A stretch of DNA of 64,000 bases from Doris montereyensis (Eukaryota > Mollusca > Gastropoda > Nudibranchia > Dorididae), in NCBI GenBank assembly GCA_037039925.1, contig JAXRKP010000346.1, positions 256,001 through 320,000 of the forward strand, written 5' to 3'. The position numbers and the translations under genes were made by a program. Positions 51,478-63,165 of the stretch are shown piece after piece; the stretch's first letter is position 1, and each line of letters starts with the position of its first letter. Below the pieces are notes generated by a model. The model saw only the letters and a list, made by a program, of their open reading frames with translations, was not told where the DNA came from and ran no database searches.

Positions 51478-52270
51478 TCAAATCAATTGTCAATGAATCT
51501 TGACGTATCAAACCCGGATAGTGTTTTAAACCACCAAGAGATCAAGGGATCTTTGACATGTCAAACCTGGACAGTGTTTCAAATCACTAAGGCATCAAGG
51601 GATCTTTGACATGTCAAACCTGGACAGTGTTTTAAACCACAAAGACATCAAGGATCTTTGACATGTCAAACCTGGACAGTGTTTTAAACCACAAAGAGAT
51701 CAAGGGATCTTTGACATGTCAAACCTGGACAGTGTTTTAAACCACAAAGAGATCAAGGGATCTCTTTGACATGTCAAACCTGGACAGTGTTTCAAATCAC
51801 TAAGGCATCAAGGATCTTTGACATGTCAAACCTTGACAGTGTTTCAAATCACTAAGGCATCAAGGGATCTTTGACATGTCAAACCTGGACAGTGTTTCAA
51901 ATCACTAAGGCATCAAGGGATCTTTGACGTGTCAAACCTGGACAGTGTTTTAAATCACTAAGGCATCAAGGGATCTTTGACATGTCAAACCTGGACAGTG
52001 TTTCAAATCACTAAGGCATCAAGGATCTTTGACATGTCAAACCTGGACAGTGTTTCAAATCACTAAGGCATTTGGGATCTTTGACATGTCAAACCTGGAC
52101 AGTGTTTCAAATCACTAAGGCATCGAGGATCTTGGACATGTCAGAACTTGTGAGGTGCTTTAAACCAATAAGGGATCAAGCGATCTTTGACGTGTCGAAA
52201 CTGGAGAGTACTTCAATGTACCAAGAGATCAAGGAATCTTGAACGTGTCAAAATTTGGATAGTGCTTCAA
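51478..52270. repeat. Minisatellite, 53-bp unit, ~14 copies
   Basis: Units AAGGGATCTTTGACATGTCA plus AACCTGGACAGTGTTTCAAA plus TCACTAAGGCATC. The first units carry CCACAAAGAGATC. The last three (from about 52130) are diverged (GACGTGTCGAAACTGG). Nearly every unit has the perfect 14-bp palindrome TTTGACATGTCAAA. Confidence 0.95.
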
Positions 52271-52297
52271 ACCAACAAGGATCAAAAATCTGTCTGT

Positions 52298-52407
<110 letters not shown>

Positions 52408-52639
52408 AATCCCTTCGTTCAAGTCGACTCATTTGAAAAAAAAACAACCCAAAGAGAGGCTCAGACATCATTCAGTTAATAATGATTTACGTCGTTTTGT
52501 CAAAGTGTGAAAGCAATAACTTCACATCAATCCAGCACTGTATGTAGGAAAGTAAATGTGTTATAACGACAGCTCTACATACAACACCGCAATGAAAGAC
52601 AGCGGCGCGTAGATCTACTAGATCTAGCTAGATGTAGTG

Positions 52640-54250
52640 CCTGGCTGGGAAAATCTAGGCGGTGGCGACGGCAGGGTTCATGCGATACAAAGTGAACAAT
52701 GGCGTTGACTGGGTAAATGCTACTAGGCTTGAAGAAATGTTGGGTGGAGACGTTTTGGCTTTGAGAGTAATCAATAGGAAGGTGACGTCGTTGCAGTGAT
52801 TAAAATACTGGACGAGGGAGAAAATAAATCTAAGATTAAGTCTGCTTTGTATTAAAAAAACTGGAAAATAAATCTTTGTAACACAACTGGAAAGAAAATA
52901 AGCTCAGAATCTAGTTTCGATCTCCTAAGATCTCCTCCCTAAATGTTATGCCATGATTGGGTATTCGATTGAACAACGACTTGTGGATGTTACTTCGAAA
53001 GGCGTGAAAAATAAATATTAATAGTATTCCATGTGCAGTGATATTAATATTATTATTAAGTATTAGTAGTATTATAATGCATCAACATAGCTGGCTGTTT
53101 TGATTTCGCTCAGAGAACGTGTGACAATACGAAGAGAAAAATAAAATAAAATAAATATTCCAATCATCAGCATCGACGTCAATAAAGAAGGCTGTTGATA
53201 TTCGGAGAGTTAATTATTAATTTAGCTGTTGCTGTCGTTGACGACGCGTCTGCTGTTGGTGCATTTTGACTTCAACGTAGATCTAGTCACAGAGTAGGAA
53301 AGAAGAACGTTGATAACTGTACTGGTTCCCTACCCAATTGTTTTTTCAAAGAACTCGACGTAGGCTACTTGATCTGTTCGAGAATTCATTACCAGTGGAA
53401 AAATCATAGGCAGGTAAATTTGACGGCAGGGTTTTTCAAAAATAATTTTGTTTATAGATACCCAAGAGAACAATGGACGTTAACTGGGTAAAAATAAATG
53501 CTATAATCTCAAGAGGATCTTGAATTTAAAATCATTTCTTCAAGAATGTTATATAGAGAGCATCCATGAAAATAAGACAATGGCTATAATACATTTTAAG
53601 ATAATAAAAGATTAATAAAGACATAATAAGTGTGAAGGGAGAAAATTTACCAATTGGTAAAGGAGAAAGTTAGCCCTAGGGCAGGGAATTTAAGAGAAAG
53701 AAAAAATAAGCTAGATCTAGTTTCGATCTCCTAAGATATATATATAAATGTTATGCCAGATTGGGTATTCGATTGAACAACTACTTGTGGATGTTAGCGA
53801 GAAATATATATAAAAATAAATATTAATAGTATTCCAGTGAGAGATATTAATATTATTATTAGTATATTAGTAGTATTATAATGCATCAACATATAGTTTT
53901 GAGAGAGAGAGAGAGAGAGATAAGAGAGAAGAGAGAAAGAGAGAGAGAGAGAGATTCCAATCAGAGAGAGCAGAGAGACGTCAGACAGAAAGAAGGGGTT
54001 GATAGAGGGGGAGAGTATAATTATTAATTTGACAGATATATATTGACGACGTCTATATATAGAGAGAAAGAGACAGAGAGGGAGAGAGAGAGGGAAAGAG
54101 AGAGAGAGGGAGGGAGGGAGGGAGGGAGGGAGGAATTGAGGGAGGGAAAGGAAGGGAGGGAGGGAGTCGGGGAGAAGAGATTAGGGAGTGGAGAAAAGGT
54201 AGAGTTAAATTTGTTTTTTTAAAAATAATTTTGTTTATAGATATAATCTC
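52640..54250. repeat. ~790-bp tandem duplication, second copy eroded by GA/TA repeats
   Basis: Unit 1 is about 52640-53400, unit 2 about 53400-54190, and the start of a third unit is at 54190-54250. Shared anchors in order are GACGGCAGGGTTTTTCAA, AACTGGGTAAA, TCTAGTTTCGATCTCCTAAG, TTGGGTATTCGATTGAACAA, AAATATTAATAGTATTCCA, GTAGTATTATAATGCATCAA, ATTCCAATCA, GACGTC, TTATTAATTT and TTGACGACG. In unit 2 the sequence between anchors is replaced by GAGAGA or ATATAT of similar length. No gene is recognised. Confidence 0.8.
53900..54180. repeat. GA- and GGGA-rich low-complexity zone
   Basis: GAGAGA runs at 53900-53953 and 54059-54110, then GGGAGGGA at 54108-54170, interspersed with anchors of the duplicated unit. 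Confidence 0.85.
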
Positions 54251-54264
54251 CCAAGAGATCAAGA

Positions 54265-55105
<841 letters not shown>

Positions 55106-55449
55106 AAAAATACCAAGAGTTCAATTCAATTCACTTCAAAAAACACTTTTAATCACCCCATAAGGGCAATTATTCACATCGACACAATATAATTACAAAG
55201 CGCACAATCTAATATAAAGTTTACCATTCACCCGAATCACTGTGCATATAGACTAGATTTTTTTTTTAAAGAAAAGAAAAAAGAAAAAAAAAAGAAAACA
55301 AAAAAGACAAAGTGCCACACACAGCACGGATGTGGCATATAACACAAATACATTTTAATGACTCATGCATAACTGTAATGTCAAGAGTGAGAGAGAGAGC
55401 GAAAGAAAAAAAAAAAATGAAGCACTGCTGGAGAAACACATACGTATGT
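55106..55449. other. No gene recognised
   Basis: A/T-rich with A runs near 55270-55300. AATTCACTTCAAAAAACACT at 55126 and CCCATAAGGGCAATTATTCA at 55158 resemble the 3' region of LINEs and may belong to the minus-strand LINE fragment that follows. Confidence 0.4.
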
Positions 55450-56085
55450 AGAGTTATCATTTCTCTTGAATCTTATTGATTAATCTGATAGCAGATCGAA
55501 TGAAGGAGAAACATCGATTTGTTCTGCTCAATGGGTATCGATACCGCCTTCCTGATTTCAAGCTTTCAAATTGACAAAATAGTGCATGATCTTTGTCATC
55601 CAAGATTACAGATGCCTTTCTTCATTATCTGCTGGTCACAAAACGAAACTAGACTCCGTTGACGTGCATTAATGATTCATGAACACAAATCGACAACCCT
55701 ATGAAGTTTATTTTGTTCCAGTAGCAACAAACAATGAGAATGACAATACATTGTCAAGGAAAGATTTATAACATAATTCTAAGATGTTCTTGATAGACAA
55801 GGAATTGATTTTTTCGAAGAAAATGCACACGTTGTTGGGCTTTCTTACAAACCGATTCACAATTTTTGTCCCACTTTAATTTATCATCAAAGGACATGTC
55901 TAGATATTTATAATCATTTACATTTCCAATCTTTATTCCATGGATAATAGTGCCAGCGCAAGGGGTTTGTTTTCGTTTAAAGTCAATTGTCATTCGCTTT
56001 GCTTCTTGCAAATTTAGCTCAAGGCAAGTCTTCACAATATTTGACAAATTCATGAAGTACAGGACCATCAAGGATAGCAACGCGC
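55450..56085 (-). mobile_element. LINE fragment, C-terminal part of reverse transcriptase ORF
   Basis: On the minus strand: LELNLQEAKRMTIDFKRKQT, then IIHGIKIGNVNDYKYLDMSF, DDKLKWDKNCESVCKKAQQR and VHFLRKNQFLV. This is the typical LEL-KTKEMVIDFR / YKYLG--DDKL-W / KK-QQR--FLRKL module of jockey/CR1-type LINEs. After stops and frameshifts, ILDDKDHALFCQFESLKSGR, RYRYPLSRTNRCFSFIRSAI and RLINKIQEK run to a stop at about 55460, matching the C-terminal SGRRY-P--RTNR--SFIP-AI-LLN pattern. The element is 5'-truncated and dead. The catalytic part is absent. Confidence 0.82.
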
Positions 56086-56450
56086 TGTCATCAGTTTACA
56101 GTAGGCCTACAGTTTCCTATAGTACATGACGTCTTATGAAATAAATTGGGAAACTGGTTTACACTTAGTCGACCATGTTACCTAGCACGTTAACGGCACC
56201 AAAAATTGCTCCACAAAACCTGTTCCCTCCCATTTTGATTCTAGTGACCACAGAAGCGTCTTAGACATCAGAATCCCTGTCGTTATTTGTCCGCCAGTGT
56301 CATTGTTATTGTTGTTATGGCGCTTCGCTTGACAGATTTCGAGTTGAACAAGGCCTGATCAGTCAATATGGCACAGGTCATTAAATTGTCCCTTTGGCAC
56401 TGTAATGTTGATTTCATTATAAGATTTAGCACTAGCAGTCAATGTCTTTT
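56086..56450. other. No gene recognised
   Basis: Unique-looking sequence of balanced composition. No exon, tRNA-like box or terminal repeat is found. Confidence 0.35.
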
Positions 56451-56600
56451 AATAACCCCCGCCCCTTTGCCCCTCCCTCAACAGATTTTGTTAGACTTGC
56501 GAGGTCTTTTACCCATGCAGCTCCAGCAGTGAGGAATTCTCTCCCCTTTAACTTATGTATGATAGCATCTGAATCCGAGTTTAATTCATTTTTATTATTA
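56451..56600 (+). mobile_element. LINE fragment, extreme C-terminus, with ATT tail
   Basis: FVRLARSFTHAAPAVRNSLP followed by FNLCMIASESEFNSFL matches the common LINE ending RSF--AAP-VWNSLP--LR-A-S---FK--LKT-LF. One substitution replaces the W (R here). The frame passes directly into ATT repeats at 56590. Confidence 0.6.
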
Positions 56601-56606
56601 TTATCA

Positions 56607-56637
<31 letters not shown>

Positions 56638-56645
56638 CATTATTA

Positions 56646-56735
<90 letters not shown>

Positions 56736-56840
56736 ATATTATTATGTTATTGTTATTTTGATTATTATTTCTCTTAGTATTGTTATTATTATCATTATCA
56801 TTAGTATTAGTATTATTATTTTTACTAGTATTACTAGTGG
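56590..56840. repeat. (ATT)n microsatellite
   Basis: ATT repeats with ATC interruptions, pure at 56655-56735 and degenerate after 56740. Confidence 0.96.
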
Positions 56841-56944
56841 AGTTCCCGCGATTTCGCGCAATAGATCAACTTGTGGGATGTTTGTGATCTGTTATAGATG
56901 TCGTAAACGTCGGTTTCGCCCTTCCTGCCTACGAGTCACAATGA

Positions 56945-57060
56945 TATTATTAGATATATCCAGGCCTAGAGTTAGAAGCTGTCTAGATCTAGAATTTAGA
57001 TTATTATTAGGTATATCTAGGCCTAGAGTTAGAAGCTGTCTAGATTTAGAATGTACATAT
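56945..57060. repeat. Two-copy ~58-bp direct repeat rich in TCTAGA
   Basis: Two copies of GGCCTAGAGTTAGAAGCTGT plus CTAGATCTAGAAT separated by TTATTATTAGGTATATC. TCTAGATCTAGA in the first copy is a perfect palindrome. CTAGATCTAGC-like words also occur at 52610-52635. Confidence 0.8.
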
Positions 57061-57384
57061 TACAGCCAGATAGATCTATCTAGATGTCTAAATATAGAAT
57101 ATAAAGCTAAAAGATTGACACCAGACGGAGACTGAAAGCGAGGCTCAGTGAAAGGGATCACATTTTTCACCTCGTTGTCAATTTTGGAACTTTTAAAAGT
57201 TAAATTACTCACAAATGGGATTTAAATTTTTAACAGGACAAGTTGCTTACACTGCGCTTTAACATTTTGCAACTGTGAAATATATAAAAGCAATTCTGAA
57301 ACCCCTACCTAGATCTGTAGTCTTCGACAAAAAAAAAGCATCGGGTATAAACACAATAAGGCTCCTCTGACTATGGAAAAAAAA
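57061..57384. other. No gene recognised
   Basis: AT-rich unique sequence, nothing supported. Confidence 0.35.
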
Positions 57385-57387
57385 AAA

Positions 57388-57388
57388 G

Positions 57389-57457
<69 letters not shown>
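57388..57457. repeat. (ATT)n microsatellite, LINE tail
   Basis: About 70 bp of ATT lying at the 3' side (minus strand) of the LINE fragment at 57458-57808. It reads as a (TAA)n-type tail of that element. Confidence 0.9.
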
Positions 57458-57808
57458 GGGTTTTTTTCTTTCTTTCTTTATCAGTTCCCATTCTACCTTT
57501 CGGTGTATGGGTTCAGATGCCCGAGATGATCTTTCTCCAGGAGGCCCTGTCATGGCATTTTCTGTTTCTTTAGAAAAAAAGTTAAATTTCTATGCTTTAA
57601 TGCCTCTATTATATCTTCTTCCCACTTTCTCCGAGGTCTGTCTTTTGGTCTTTTACCTTGGGCTTTAGCACTGTGTACTGATTTAGCCATTCTATTGTCA
57701 TTCATTCTGTTTACATGCCCAAACCATCTCAATTGATTTGTTTCTATCTTAGTTTTTATGCCATCTGCTTTGGTTTGATCTCTTATTGTTGTGTTTCTGA
57801 TTTTTCTA
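57458..57808 (-). mobile_element. LINE fragment, C-terminal segment with trinucleotide tail
   Basis: The minus strand reads IRDQTKADGIKTKIETNQLR, then WFGHVNRMNDNRMAKSVHSA, KAQGKRPKDRPRRKWEEDII and EALKHRNLTF. Next, after a frame change, come SSRASEPIHRKVEWELIKK and an AAT tail. The LRWFGHV-RM, GRP--RWE-D pattern is the usual C-terminus of many non-LTR retrotransposon proteins. It is bounded on both sides by ATT arrays. Only about 110 codons survive. Confidence 0.78.
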
Positions 57809-57809
57809 A

Positions 57810-58229
<420 letters not shown>

Positions 58230-58344
58230 TTTAGTATTATTATAATTGTTTTGTTATTTTTATTAGTATTATTATTATATTGTTATTATTATTAAAAAAT
58301 TTTTTTATTAAAAATAAATAGATATGTTTTTATTATTGTTATTA

Positions 58345-58346
58345 TT

Positions 58347-58381
<35 letters not shown>

Positions 58382-58382
58382 T
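58345..58382. repeat. (ATC)n microsatellite
   Basis: About 12 ATC units inside degenerate ATT-rich DNA. Confidence 0.92.
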
Positions 58383-58467
58383 ATTATTATTATTATGATT
58401 GTTATTATTTGTTTGTTGTTTCTTTCTATCTTTTCCCCTCTCGCATCTCTATTGCCTTAACATCAAC

Positions 58468-58580
58468 AGACCATCTGACAGTAGACCATCTGGCAACAGA
58501 CCATCTGACAGTAGACCATCTGGCAAGAGACCATCTCTAGAAACAAACCATCTGGCAACAAGTCGCCTAGCAACAGGACG
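58468..58580. repeat. 15-bp repeat just upstream of the EF-hand gene start
   Basis: About seven copies of AGACCATCTGRCAGT or AGACCATCTGGCAAC with decay at both ends (CATCTCTAGAAACAA, TCGCCTAGCAAC). It lies within 20 bp of the first ATG of the next gene. Confidence 0.88.
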
Positions 58581-58585
58581 CTAAC

Positions 58586-58732
58586 ATGTCTCGGTGGAGG
58601 GAGTTGATCATGGACTTTGGCCAGATTTTCGGCACAGAAAAGTCCTACGCCAGCAGTGACGTGTTCAGTGTTGAGAGTGACCTGAACGCCAAGAGGGCGG
58701 CAGACGTACAACTTCGCCGAGCCCTGGAAGTG
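58586..58732 (+). CDS. EF-hand gene, exon 1 (49 codons)
   Basis: Begins ATGTCTCGG with A at -3 and an in-frame TAG 18 bp upstream, which supports this start. It ends at a consensus donor GTAAGC at 58733 in phase 0. The peptide is MSRWRELIMDFGQIFGTEKS, then YASSDVFSVESDLNAKRAAD and VQLRRALEV. It is amphipathic and charged, with no signal peptide or membrane segment. It is joined in phase to 63166 to give LEV-FVYGGEKI, which completes a degenerate EF-hand-like helix-loop. I do not recognise the family. An acceptor CAACAG at 58572-58577 could make this an internal exon instead. The exon is clean, with no indel, unlike the COLGALT exons. Confidence 0.7.
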
Positions 58733-59186
58733 GTAAGCGTTGAATTAAGAAAAAGAAAAAAAGAAGAAAAAGCTACCACCCAGCAGCTGTCTCTACTGAA
58801 ACAGTCTTGGCAAAGTGGAAGGTCATTGCTACGCCCAACCTATTGAAATAATTTCCACTTCGTAAAATATTAATATTATGTATATATATGCAACGTTAGA
58901 TAAAATATCTAGCTCTTCATGCATGCCTTGTTATGCTGTAGTGGTTAAGGAGCCAATAAAAACAATAGACAAAATGCTATTTTTAGAACCCCCACAGATG
59001 AGATAAATGCAAGGGAATGAAGTTATGTAATAAAATAAGCAAAAGATGAGTTTATAAACGATATCTCCCCCCCCCCCGCCCCCCCCCCTCCATCCGACAA
59101 GCAAGCTCATAGACATTGCATCATTTATCGCCAAATAGATAATTTTAATCAAAGTCCTGTTGAAATCCACGGAAGTGTACACTACA
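58733..59186. other. First part of the EF-hand gene intron, nothing recognised
   Basis: AT-rich intron sequence with a C run at 59068-59088. Downstream of the donor an open frame continues to 58846 only by chance. Confidence 0.4.
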
Positions 59187-59863
59187 GGTGCCTGTTATAG
59201 GTAAAGACAAACAGCGAGGCAAGGGGCATGTCGGAAGTTAATGTAATGACACAAGATAACATGAAAGCCCCATAGGAACAAAGACAAACAGCGAGGCAAG
59301 GGGCATGTCGGAAGTGAATGTAATGACACAAGATAACATGAAAGCCCCATAGGAACAAAGACAAACAGCGAGGCAAGGGGCATGTCGGAAGTGAATGTAA
59401 TGACACAAGATAACATGAAAGCCCCATAGAACAAAGACAAACAGCGAGGCAAGGGGCATGTCGGAAGTGAATGTAATGACACAAGATAACATGAAAGCCC
59501 CATAGGAACAAAGACAAACAGCGAGGCAAGGGGCATGTCGGAAGTGAATGTAATGACACAAGATGAAAGCCCCATAGGAACAAAGACAAACAGCGAGGCA
59601 AGGGGCATGTCGGAAGTGAATGTAATGACACAAGATAACATGAAAGCCCCATGGGAACAAAGACAAACAGCGAGGCAAGGGGCATGTCGGAAGTGAATGT
59701 AATGACACAAGATAACATGAAAGCCCCATAGGAACAAAGACGAGACAAGCACAAGGACTAGACAGGTGGTCAGGATGTTTTTCTGTCTATTCCTTCTGTT
59801 TGTCTCGTCTTTGTTCCTATGGGGCACCTCCATATTGTCTTGTGTCATTACATTAGGTGCCTG
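59187..59863. repeat. Minisatellite, ~76-bp unit, 7 copies, ending in an inverted copy
   Basis: Units ACAAAGACAAACAGCGAGGC plus AAGGGGCATGTCGGAAGTGA plus ATGTAATGACACAAGATAAC plus ATGAAAGCCCCATAGGA. At 59780-59850 the same words occur inverted (GTCTTTGTTCCTATGGGGC, TCTTGTGTCATTACATT). The whole segment is flanked by AGGTGCCTGTTA at 59187-59198 and about 59853-59864. On the minus strand several frames are open, which is a repeat effect. Confidence 0.93.
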
Positions 59864-59929
59864 TTAGGCGATTGTACGAATCCTCCTACAAGATCCCTCT
59901 CCTCCTCACAGTGCTGCACACTCATACAC

Positions 59930-60412
59930 ACCTGAGATACAAGCGAAGAAGGCCGAGTGAGGTATCTTTCCTGAGATAGAAGCGAAGAAGGCCGAGTGAG
60001 GTATATTTCCTGAGATACAAGCGGGGAAGGCCGAGTGAGGTATCTTTCCTGAGATAGAAGCGGGGAAGACCGAGTGAGGTATATTTCCTGAGATAGAAGC
60101 GAAGAAGGCCGAGTGAGGTATCTTTCCTGAGATACAAGCGAAGAAGGCCGAGTGAGGTATCTTTCCTGAGATAGAAGCGAAGAAGACCGAGTGAGGTATA
60201 TTTCCTGAGATACAAGCGAGGAAGGCCGAGCGAGGTATCTTTCCTGAGATAGAAGCGAAGAAGACCGAGTGAGGTATCTTTCCTGAGATACAAGCGAGGA
60301 AGACCGAGTGAGGTATCTTTCCTGAGATAGAAGCGAGGAAGACCGAGTGAGGTATCTTTCCTGAGATACAAGCGAGGAAGACCGAGTGAGGTATCTTTCC
60401 TGAGATACCAAT
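59930..60412. repeat. Minisatellite, 39-bp unit, 12 copies
   Basis: Units CTGAGATACAAGCGAAGAAG plus GCCGAGTGAGGTATCTTTC, with fixed length. Substitutions at a few positions (GATAC/GATAG, GAAGAAGG/GAGGAAGA, ATCTTT/ATATTT) are partly alternating. Because 39 is divisible by three, all minus-strand frames remain open as 13-residue repeats. Confidence 0.95.
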
Positions 60413-60477
60413 TTTAAAAAGCAAACAATATAAATACTAATGATTAAAATGATACTCCTGATAACAATAATAATAAT

Positions 60478-60810
60478 GGTTTCAGTGAATCAGAGGCAAG
60501 GGTGTCGGTCTCTTAACCAAAAGACGTGGGTTCAAGCCCCGAGCGTTTTTTCGAGTTTATTCGAGTAACCCTAACCCTAACCGCCCCCCCCCGGTCCCGG
60601 TTCAGGTAGAGGGATCGATATCTAAAAGTTCCATCGGAGACATACCATGAAAAAGGAGGTCCCGTGTACATAACCACATCATTCTATGCAGTTAAAGATT
60701 ATTTGGCTGTTTACGGGGCGGTCTAGGTTTAGATTAAAACTCCTTTTCAAACTCCCGAGATCATCTTAGTTATAAACGTGGGTAAAAATAAACAAGATTT
60801 AAAAAAAAAT
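60478..60810 (+). mobile_element. tRNA-derived SINE, family A, copy 6
   Basis: AATCAGAGGCAAGGGTGTCG, B box GGGTTCAAGCCCC, GATCGATATCTAAAAGTTCC, CATGAAAAAGGAGGTCCCGT, GCAGTTAAAGATTATTTGG and tail GAGATCATCTTAGTTATAAA. It is the most diverged copy. Its linker contains CCCTAACCCTAACC (telomere-like) and a C9 run. It follows an AATAATAATAATGG stretch. Confidence 0.82.
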
Positions 60811-60944
60811 CAAAAGTACTTGGGCAATTTACTGCAGTAGTTTTTCATTTTCTTTTTAGCGCGTTGACCTAATTAACGAGAGGAAAGAAGACTGTGTGCT
60901 AGTTGTTTTGCTTCATTAGTGTCAGTGATTATCCAAGCCAGGGT

Positions 60945-61236
60945 GAGGAGTTGAACAAGAGCAAGTTCCTTCAAGGACATTACGGCCCATAGAGCTAGAG
61001 CATAACATCCCGGTTTCTTTAGCGTGAAGCGGAACAGCAGGTGATTATAATCTCTTCCTAGACATGACGCTAATCTGTCGCAGGTTTTTACTAGTAAGCA
61101 GATGCTGGTACTCGTTTGCACCTGGGTTCCTAAGGAAGGAACCCAATGTGGGATCTAGCATTGCTAGTATTCGAACCCGGGACCTCGTGATCCCAAGCTC
61201 GGCAACCTAACTACTAGGCTACAGACACCACAGACC
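60945..61236 (-). mobile_element. tRNA-derived SINE, family B, copy 2
   Basis: The minus strand starts GGTGTCTGTAGCCTAGTAGT (A-box-like) and has B box GGGTTCGAATACTAG. The body continues with words shared with copy 1 (plus-strand wording GCACCTGGGT, GGCCCATAGAGCTAGAGC, CCGGTTTCTTTAG). It lies 135 bp downstream of a family A SINE. Confidence 0.8.
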
Positions 61237-61764
61237 ACAGAGTGAGTGGTTGGAAGAGTAATACAGTAAGTTATATGGAAACCTCGAATCCTTCATTCGG
61301 ATTTGCTGTAATGGATGTACTTTCCACAATACCTCTCCATGAAAACGATATGTGTATTCTAACTCAATTATTCATAAGACTGGACGTTACATGGCAACTC
61401 ATCATTTTAATCTTTTTCTTTTTTCTTCTTTTTTTTTGGTGGTGATCTACTCTCGCAGCACTTTCGACCACTATTTCAACGGGTAAGTGCACATTTAGAT
61501 TAAAAAAACAAAACAAAACGTATTTAATATTTAGTTGAAATTGTTGTTCGGAAATTTCAGGCCTTGGCTTTAAAATAATAAAGCAAAACACGACAAGTGA
61601 CAAGAAACACCTCCCTCAAACCAAAGAACGTCACAATTTAAAACGAAAAATTACAACAATTTTTTTTTTTTAAAAACAAAAATACATGGTCATGTGATAA
61701 GGATCACGTTACTTCTGTTCCTTGATGATCATAGCGTGGTACATAATGCTATATATATATATAC
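61237..61764. other. Intron sequence, no exon recognised
   Basis: AT-rich with homopolymers. CTACTCTCGCAGCACTTTCG-like and TATTTCAACGGGTAAGTG words near 61450-61485 look like a tiny exon (CAG..GTAAGT), but no frame or family supports it. Confidence 0.35.
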
Positions 61765-62945
61765 ACCCACCCACCAACCAACTAATCAATCAAGCTACAA
61801 AACAAACAGCCAACCAACCATTCAACCAGCCAGCCAACCGACCAACCAAAGGTTCGACACGCAACCAACCTACCAACTTACCTATCAACCAACCTACCAT
61901 CTTACCTACCAACCAACCTACCAATCAACCTACCAACCAACCTACTAACCAACCTACCAACCAACCTACCAACCAACCTACCAACCAACCTACCAACTTA
62001 CCTACCAACCAACCTACCAAACAACCTACCAACCAACCTACCAATCAACCTACCAATCAACCTACCTACCAACCAACCTACCAACCAACCTACCAACCAA
62101 CCTACCAAACAACCTACCAATCAACCTACTTACCTACCAACCAACCTACCAAACAACCTACCAACCAACCTACCAACCAACCTACCAACCAACCTACCAA
62201 CGTACCTACCAACCAACCTACTAACCAACCTACCAACTTACCTACCAACGTACCTACTAACCAACCTACCAACTTACCTACCAACTTACCTACTAACCAA
62301 CCTACCAACTTACCTACCAACTTACCTACCAACTTACCTACCAACTTACCTACCAACCAATCTACTAACTTACCTACTAACCAACCTACCAACCGACCTA
62401 CCAACTTACCTACTAACCAACTTATCAACTTACCTACTAACCAACCTACCAACCAAACCAACCTACCAACTTACCTACCAACTTATTACCTACCAACCAA
62501 CCTACCAACCAACCTACCAACTTACATACCAACTTACCTACCAACCAACCTACCAACGTACCTACCAACTTACTACCTACCAACTTACCTACCAACTTAC
62601 CTACCAACTTACTACCTACCAACTTACTACCTACCAACTTACCTACCAACTTACCTACCAACTTACCTACCAACTTACTACCTACCAACTTACCTACCAA
62701 CTTACTACCTACCAACGTACCTACCAACTTACTACCTACCAACTTACCTACCAACTTACCTACCAACTTACCTACCAACTTACCTACCAACTTACTACCT
62801 ACCAACTTACCTACCAACTTACTACTTACCAACTTACCTACCAACTTACTACCTACCAACCAACCTATCAACCAACCTACCAACCAACCTACCAACCAAC
62901 CTGCCAACCAACCTACCAACCAACCAACCTACCAACCAACCTACC
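61765..62945. repeat. Minisatellite of 4-bp and 12-bp words (CCAACCAACCTA type), ~1.2 kb
   Basis: Built from ACCTACCAACCA and ACCTACCAACTT words. CTACCAACCAAC dominates to about 62200, ACTTACCTACCA dominates 62250-62850 with TACTACC insertions, and the first type returns to 62945. One plus-strand frame stays open for about 400 codons as a Pro/Thr/Asn peptide. I treat this as intronic repeat. Confidence 0.95.
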
Positions 62946-63145
62946 TAAAATAAATAAATAAATATTGAATAAATAAATAAATAAATGAATGAATGAAATA
63001 AATGAATCAATAAATGAATAAATAAATGAATGAATAAATAAATGAATGAATAAATGAATGAATAAATGAATGAAAAATTGAATGAATAAATGAACGAATT
63101 AAGGAATGAATAAATGAATGAATAAATATATGAATGAATATGAAC
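62946..63145. repeat. (AAATGAAT/AAATAAAT)n microsatellite
   Basis: Tetranucleotide AAAT and GAAT words mixed (TAAATGAATGAATAAATAAA). Ends 20 bp before the exon acceptor at 63165. Confidence 0.95.
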
Positions 63146-63165
63146 GATGTTTTCTACCCTTACAG

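Noticed and set aside
59182..60424. Minus-strand open frames with regular 13- and 25-residue repeats
   Set aside because: All frames are open because of the array periods. No start context, splice sites or family resemblance. Kept only as a structural finding.
60566..60582. Telomere-like CCCTAACCCTAACC
   Set aside because: Only two to three units inside a SINE linker next to a C run, so not a telomere or clear interstitial telomeric tract.
61450..61490. A possible micro-exon between CTCGCAG and GGGTAAGT
   Set aside because: The two signals are real words, but the enclosed ~25 bp cannot be tied to the flanking phase 0 exons or to any protein motif.
61722..62948. A 408-codon Pro/Thr/Asn open frame resembling a mucin
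   Set aside because: It is the translation of a CCAACCAACCTA-type array within an intron. No signal peptide, splice support or unique domain is present.
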